Below, in pieces: positions 60,698 to 64,000 of a stretch of DNA of 64,000 nucleotides. Made by a program: the position numbers and the translations under genes. Positions within the stretch are counted from its first letter, which is position 1, and each line of letters begins with the position of its first letter. Source of the stretch: Elusimicrobiota bacterium (GTDB taxonomy: Bacteria; Elusimicrobiota; UBA8919); NCBI GenBank assembly GCA_028718185.1, contig JAQUMH010000006.1:1-64000 (forward strand), in the 5' to 3' direction. The notes beneath the pieces were generated by a model, which had not been told where the DNA came from, did not search any database, and saw nothing but the letters and a program-made list of their open reading frames with translations.

Positions 60698-62992
60698 ATG
60701 GTAAATAAAAACAAGAAACAAAAACAACCGTCCTATATTGAATCACTGAGATTACCTGTTTGGGTTATTATAATAGGTTTAATATTCTGGTTTTATATAG
60801 TAGCGAAAAATTATTATTCTATACATCCTGTTGCATGGCCATTTAGAGATATTTCAAGCTTAATAACAATTATATCGGATTTTGTATTAGTATTGATAAA
60901 AGACATTATAATTATTTTGATGTTTGCCTCGGTATCTGTAATTGCGTATAGAATAGGACAGCAAATAATTAAATGGCTTAATCTTCAGATATCGGGTTTG
61001 GAATATATAATTTTCTGTATAGGTACCGGTTTAAGCATAATAATATTTTTAATGTTCGGGTTAGGTGTTTTAGGTTTACTTTACAGAATGCCATTTCAGA
61101 TAGGACTGGTAATTTGTCTGGCAATTTCAATCTGGAAAATAAAGCTCCCGTCTTTAAAAAATGATATACCGGAAAAACTGGATTTTGGTTGGTGGTTTTT
61201 AATAGGTATTATTACGCTATTTGTGTTATTGAATATCGGAATGGTATTCATGCCTGAAATATTCTATGATTCGCTGGTTTATCATCTTGCCTGCCCCAAC
61301 TTCTACCTTATACATCATAAAATAATGCCTATGGAATTTTTAATGCATTCAAATATTCCTTCTAATATGCAAATGCTGTATTTACTTGCCATTACATTAA
61401 AAGATGAAATACTCGCTAAAATGTTTCATTTTGGTACCGGGCTTTTTATTATGCTTCTTGTATATTCCACTTGTAAAAATATATTTTCTACAAAAACAGG
61501 AATAATTTCAGCTGCAATTTTTTATTCTATACCAATGGTTGCAATGAATAGCTGGACTTGCGGTAATGATATCGGTCTTTCATTCTTTTTCACGTTAGCT
61601 TTTTGTTCTTTTCTTAACTGGCTGCATAAAAAAAATAACGGATTTTTATTTTTATCGGCATTTTTCTCCGGTATGACACTTGGTGCGAAATATACCGGGA
61701 TATTTCCAGTCATAGGTCTTGGTATTGCAGTAGCGACAGTCCTTTTTATTAACGAACCTTTCTGGAAAGCAACAAAAAAAATAATTATATGGGGATTGGT
61801 CGTTTTTGCCTTGGTAGCTCCATGGTTGATAAAAAATTATGTATTTACAGGCAATCCTGTCCAGCCGTTTTTATATAAAACATTTGGGGGACAGAATATG
61901 AAGATTGACGGGGGCGGGAAAGGTGTAGCGACTTTTCCCCTTAAAATATTTAATTTTAACGTTAAAGAATTTATTCTTTTCCCCTGGAGAAACACGATAG
62001 AAGGTAATGATTCTCAGTCATATATGGGCGCTCTTTTACTTTTTATGTTACCGTTACTTGTCCTGCCAAAAAAGGTTGATTCAAAAATTAAATACTCGTT
62101 AGTCTGTTTCATAGCAGCATATGTATTTTGGTTTTTAGGTGCTCCGGTATACAGGCATTTATTAGCTTCTTTAGTTTGTCTGGCAATCGTAGTGGGGTGG
62201 GCAACAACAGCAGTATCAGCTTTTATTCCGTTTATAAAATGGATAGTTTCTGCTGTTTGTATAACGAATCTTTTGGCGCTATACAGCATAGCTTTTTCAA
62301 TGACGAGGTTTTATAAACCCTTCGGGGGGAATGAAACAAAAGATGAATTCCTGTCAAAAACAAAACCAACTTACCCTAACCCGCCGTATAGTGTAATATT
62401 ATGGCTGAATAAGAATATCCCGGCTGATTCCAAAGTGTTGTTTGTCGGAGAAAGCAAGTCTTATTATATGCAAAGAGATTTTATTTCTTATTCGGTAGAA
62501 ACGAATTTGCAGCCGTTAATGGAATTTTTAAAAGCATCAAAGGATGCAAATGCTTTTAGAACGCTTTTACAGGAAAAAAGAGTAACCCACTTTTTAATAA
62601 ATTATAGAGAAGCAGTCAGGGTCAATTCCTCGTATAAGACATTTTACTGGACTGAGAGTGAAAGAAAAATATTTGATGAATTTTGGAAAAAATATATTAA
62701 ATTTGAATATTTTGATGAAGGGGTATATCTTTACAGCGTTTTGCCGGTCGGCAGTCAAAATAATCCCAAAGAAGCATGTTTAAATATCCTGGAAGAACTT
62801 GAGAAAAAAAATTGGGCTAACAACAGTTTATTAATGGTGTTTACAGAGAATAAAATGTGGGATAGCGTAATAGATGAATATGAAACATATCTTTATTACG
62901 GGTATGACGTTAAAAAGCAGCTCGAATATTTATATCAACTGAGAGGGCAGAAATCCACCGGTGTCCCAGGCTTAAGAAATGAAAATAAATAA
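60698..62992 (+). CDS. GT-C (PMT_2/ArnT-like) membrane glycosyltransferase
   Basis: 764 aa. About 12 membrane helices in residues 15-550. The first large loop after helix five carries FYDSLVYHLACPNFYLIHHK, with the Asp and His typical of this superfamily; LGAKYTGIFPVIGLG resembles the ArnT helix. A soluble C-terminal part (about 555-764) includes SKVLFVGESKSYYMQ. It would transfer a polyprenyl-linked sugar outside the inner membrane. RBS GGAG. Its end overlaps the next gene by 14 bases. Confidence 0.8.
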   Translation: MVNKNKKQKQPSYIESLRLPVWVIIIGLIFWFYIVAKNYYSIHPVAWPFRDISSLITIISDFVLVLIKDIIIILMFASVSVIAYRIGQQIIKWLNLQISGLEYIIFCIGTGLSIIIFLMFGLGVLGLLYRMPFQIGLVICLAISIWKIKLPSLKNDIPEKLDFGWWFLIGIITLFVLLNIGMVFMPEIFYDSLVYHLACPNFYLIHHKIMPMEFLMHSNIPSNMQMLYLLAITLKDEILAKMFHFGTGLFIMLLVYSTCKNIFSTKTGIISAAIFYSIPMVAMNSWTCGNDIGLSFFFTLAFCSFLNWLHKKNNGFLFLSAFFSGMTLGAKYTGIFPVIGLGIAVATVLFINEPFWKATKKIIIWGLVVFALVAPWLIKNYVFTGNPVQPFLYKTFGGQNMKIDGGGKGVATFPLKIFNFNVKEFILFPWRNTIEGNDSQSYMGALLLFMLPLLVLPKKVDSKIKYSLVCFIAAYVFWFLGAPVYRHLLASLVCLAIVVGWATTAVSAFIPFIKWIVSAVCITNLLALYSIAFSMTRFYKPFGGNETKDEFLSKTKPTYPNPPYSVILWLNKNIPADSKVLFVGESKSYYMQRDFISYSVETNLQPLMEFLKASKDANAFRTLLQEKRVTHFLINYREAVRVNSSYKTFYWTESERKIFDEFWKKYIKFEYFDEGVYLYSVLPVGSQNNPKEACLNILEELEKKNWANNSLLMVFTENKMWDSVIDEYETYLYYGYDVKKQLEYLYQLRGQKSTGVPGLRNENK

Positions 62993-64000
62993 AATACTTC
63001 TTATACATACATCTTTCAGGGAAGGTTTTTATCTGAATAGTGTAGCTGTTCCGTTGGGTTTGTCTTATATTGGTGCAGTTTTAGAGAATAACGGTTTTAA
63101 GGTTAAAGGTATTAATTTAGAAGTAGAGGAATTGAGAAAAGATATTTTTAAAGAATTTGATTTAGTAGGCATTTATGCGACTTCAAAAACTTTCAATGAG
63201 ACTTTAAGTGTTGCTGAGATAGCTAAAAGGGAAAATCCGAATATATTTGTTGTTGTCGGCGGTCCTCATGCGACTGTATTCCCGGAAGATTTTTTTAATA
63301 CAAAAAAAGATGTAGTTGACGCTGTTGTTGTAGGTGAAGGTGAATATATCATGCAGGAATTGGTAAACGCCTGGAATAAAGGAAATGATATATCCAGAAT
63401 TCCGGGAGTAGTTTGCAGAAAAGACGGTAAAGTTATTTTAAACCCGCAAAAACCGACAAATAAAGATATTGATGAATTGCCTCTTCCTGCCAAACATATT
63501 TTTAATATGGATTGTTATCCTGATAGAGAAACAGCTTATAGCAGGATTATTGCCAGCCGCGGCTGCCCGTTTAGGTGCGCTAATTGCCAGCCTTGTCTGG
63601 ATAATATCGGGAAATACAGGCGCCGTTCACCGGAAAAAGTGGTGGATGAACTGGAATATTTGGTTAAAAAATATAAGGTTAGACATTTTGTTTTTTCTGA
63701 CTCCGAGTTGACAGGACCAAAATCGTGGACTTCCGAGTTCTGTGACCGGATAAAAAAGAAAAAACTTTCTATAACTTTTAATTGTAATGCACGGGTAGAT
63801 CAATTAGATAAAGCTTTGCTGAAAAAATTTTATTCTGCCGGGTGTATATACATAAGTTATGGGATAGAGTCCGGTTCGCAACGCGTAATTGATGAAGTCC
63901 TTCATAAAAATATTTCACTGAATAGTGCACGTGAAATTATAGCCGAAACCGTTAAAGCAGGAATCCATGTCGGGGTATGGTTTATGGTTGGTATGCCGGG
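62979..64000 (+). CDS. B12-binding-domain radical SAM protein (3' end beyond the window)
   Basis: 340 codons are visible from ATG 62979, which lies inside the end of the preceding gene. Cobalamin domain with LIHTSFREGFYLNSVAV, VVGGPHATVFPEDF and VVVGEGEYIM. Motif ASRGCPFRCANCQPC with Cys196, 200 and 203, then FVFSDSELTGPKSW and YGIESGSQRV. Two more cysteines closely follow the motif. It continues past 64000 after FMVGMPG. Sixth enzyme of this type in the window. Confidence 0.87.
   Translation, partial: MKINKILLIHTSFREGFYLNSVAVPLGLSYIGAVLENNGFKVKGINLEVEELRKDIFKEFDLVGIYATSKTFNETLSVAEIAKRENPNIFVVVGGPHATVFPEDFFNTKKDVVDAVVVGEGEYIMQELVNAWNKGNDISRIPGVVCRKDGKVILNPQKPTNKDIDELPLPAKHIFNMDCYPDRETAYSRIIASRGCPFRCANCQPCLDNIGKYRRRSPEKVVDELEYLVKKYKVRHFVFSDSELTGPKSWTSEFCDRIKKKKLSITFNCNARVDQLDKALLKKFYSAGCIYISYGIESGSQRVIDEVLHKNISLNSAREIIAETVKAGIHVGVWFMVGMP

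Overview
The window is AT-rich bacterial DNA (about one third G+C by eye) with every recognisable gene on the + strand. The outer-membrane proteins (TonB-dependent receptor, PorV-like and other beta-barrels) show a diderm cell. The mix of GH57 glucan enzymes, DUF4912 protein, many B12-binding radical SAM proteins, FlgD-like C-terminal domains and heavy loads of palindromic repeats resembles uncultured lineages such as Elusimicrobiota, Omnitrophota or Firestonebacteria. That placement is an inference. No rRNA, tRNA or CRISPR array was seen.

Layout. (1) 1-8.7 kb: glycogen/alpha-glucan region with a DUF4912 tail, two GH57 branching-enzyme-type proteins and a GH57 amylase/4-alpha-glucanotransferase, interrupted by a TMTC-like membrane TPR protein and a remnant ATPase. 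(2) 8.8-12.8 kb: HPr, Enzyme I and LepA. (3) 12.9-25.5 kb: a divergent sigma-54 factor, an NtrC-type activator, then a near-consensus sigma-54 promoter driving a ketoacyl synthase with an altered active site, an outer-membrane protein, three B12-radical SAM enzymes and a membrane sensor kinase. A Y1 transposase element with perfect 23-bp inverted ends sits inside this block. (4) 25.6-49.6 kb: a second sigma-54 promoter with a related upstream palindrome, followed by a dense two-component island. It holds receivers, two HTH-receiver fusions with inverted domain order, PAS/GAF kinases and receiver-first kinases. It also holds a TonB receptor plus periplasmic binding protein, a Kelch/FlgD surface protein and a PorV/TPR pair. 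(5) 49.9-53.9 kb: housekeeping genes (LepB, NfeD, SPFH, HemW) and a GxxExxY protein. (6) 54-64 kb: a surface-glycan cluster of glycosyltransferases, a CDP-paratose-epimerase-like enzyme, a methyltransferase, a GT-C membrane enzyme and three more B12-radical SAM proteins.

How it may work together: the divergent RpoN and the adjacent activator probably control at least two operons through sites of form GCACAA-N4-TTGTGC. One makes or modifies an unknown lipid or polyketide-like product. The other starts the signalling island. This is the best candidate for an undescribed system here.

A second theme is repeats. At least five dispersed families lie between genes, in signal peptides, in kinase ATP-domain loops and, as a 39-codon in-frame insert, inside hemW. 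Several genes appear to have leaderless transcripts.
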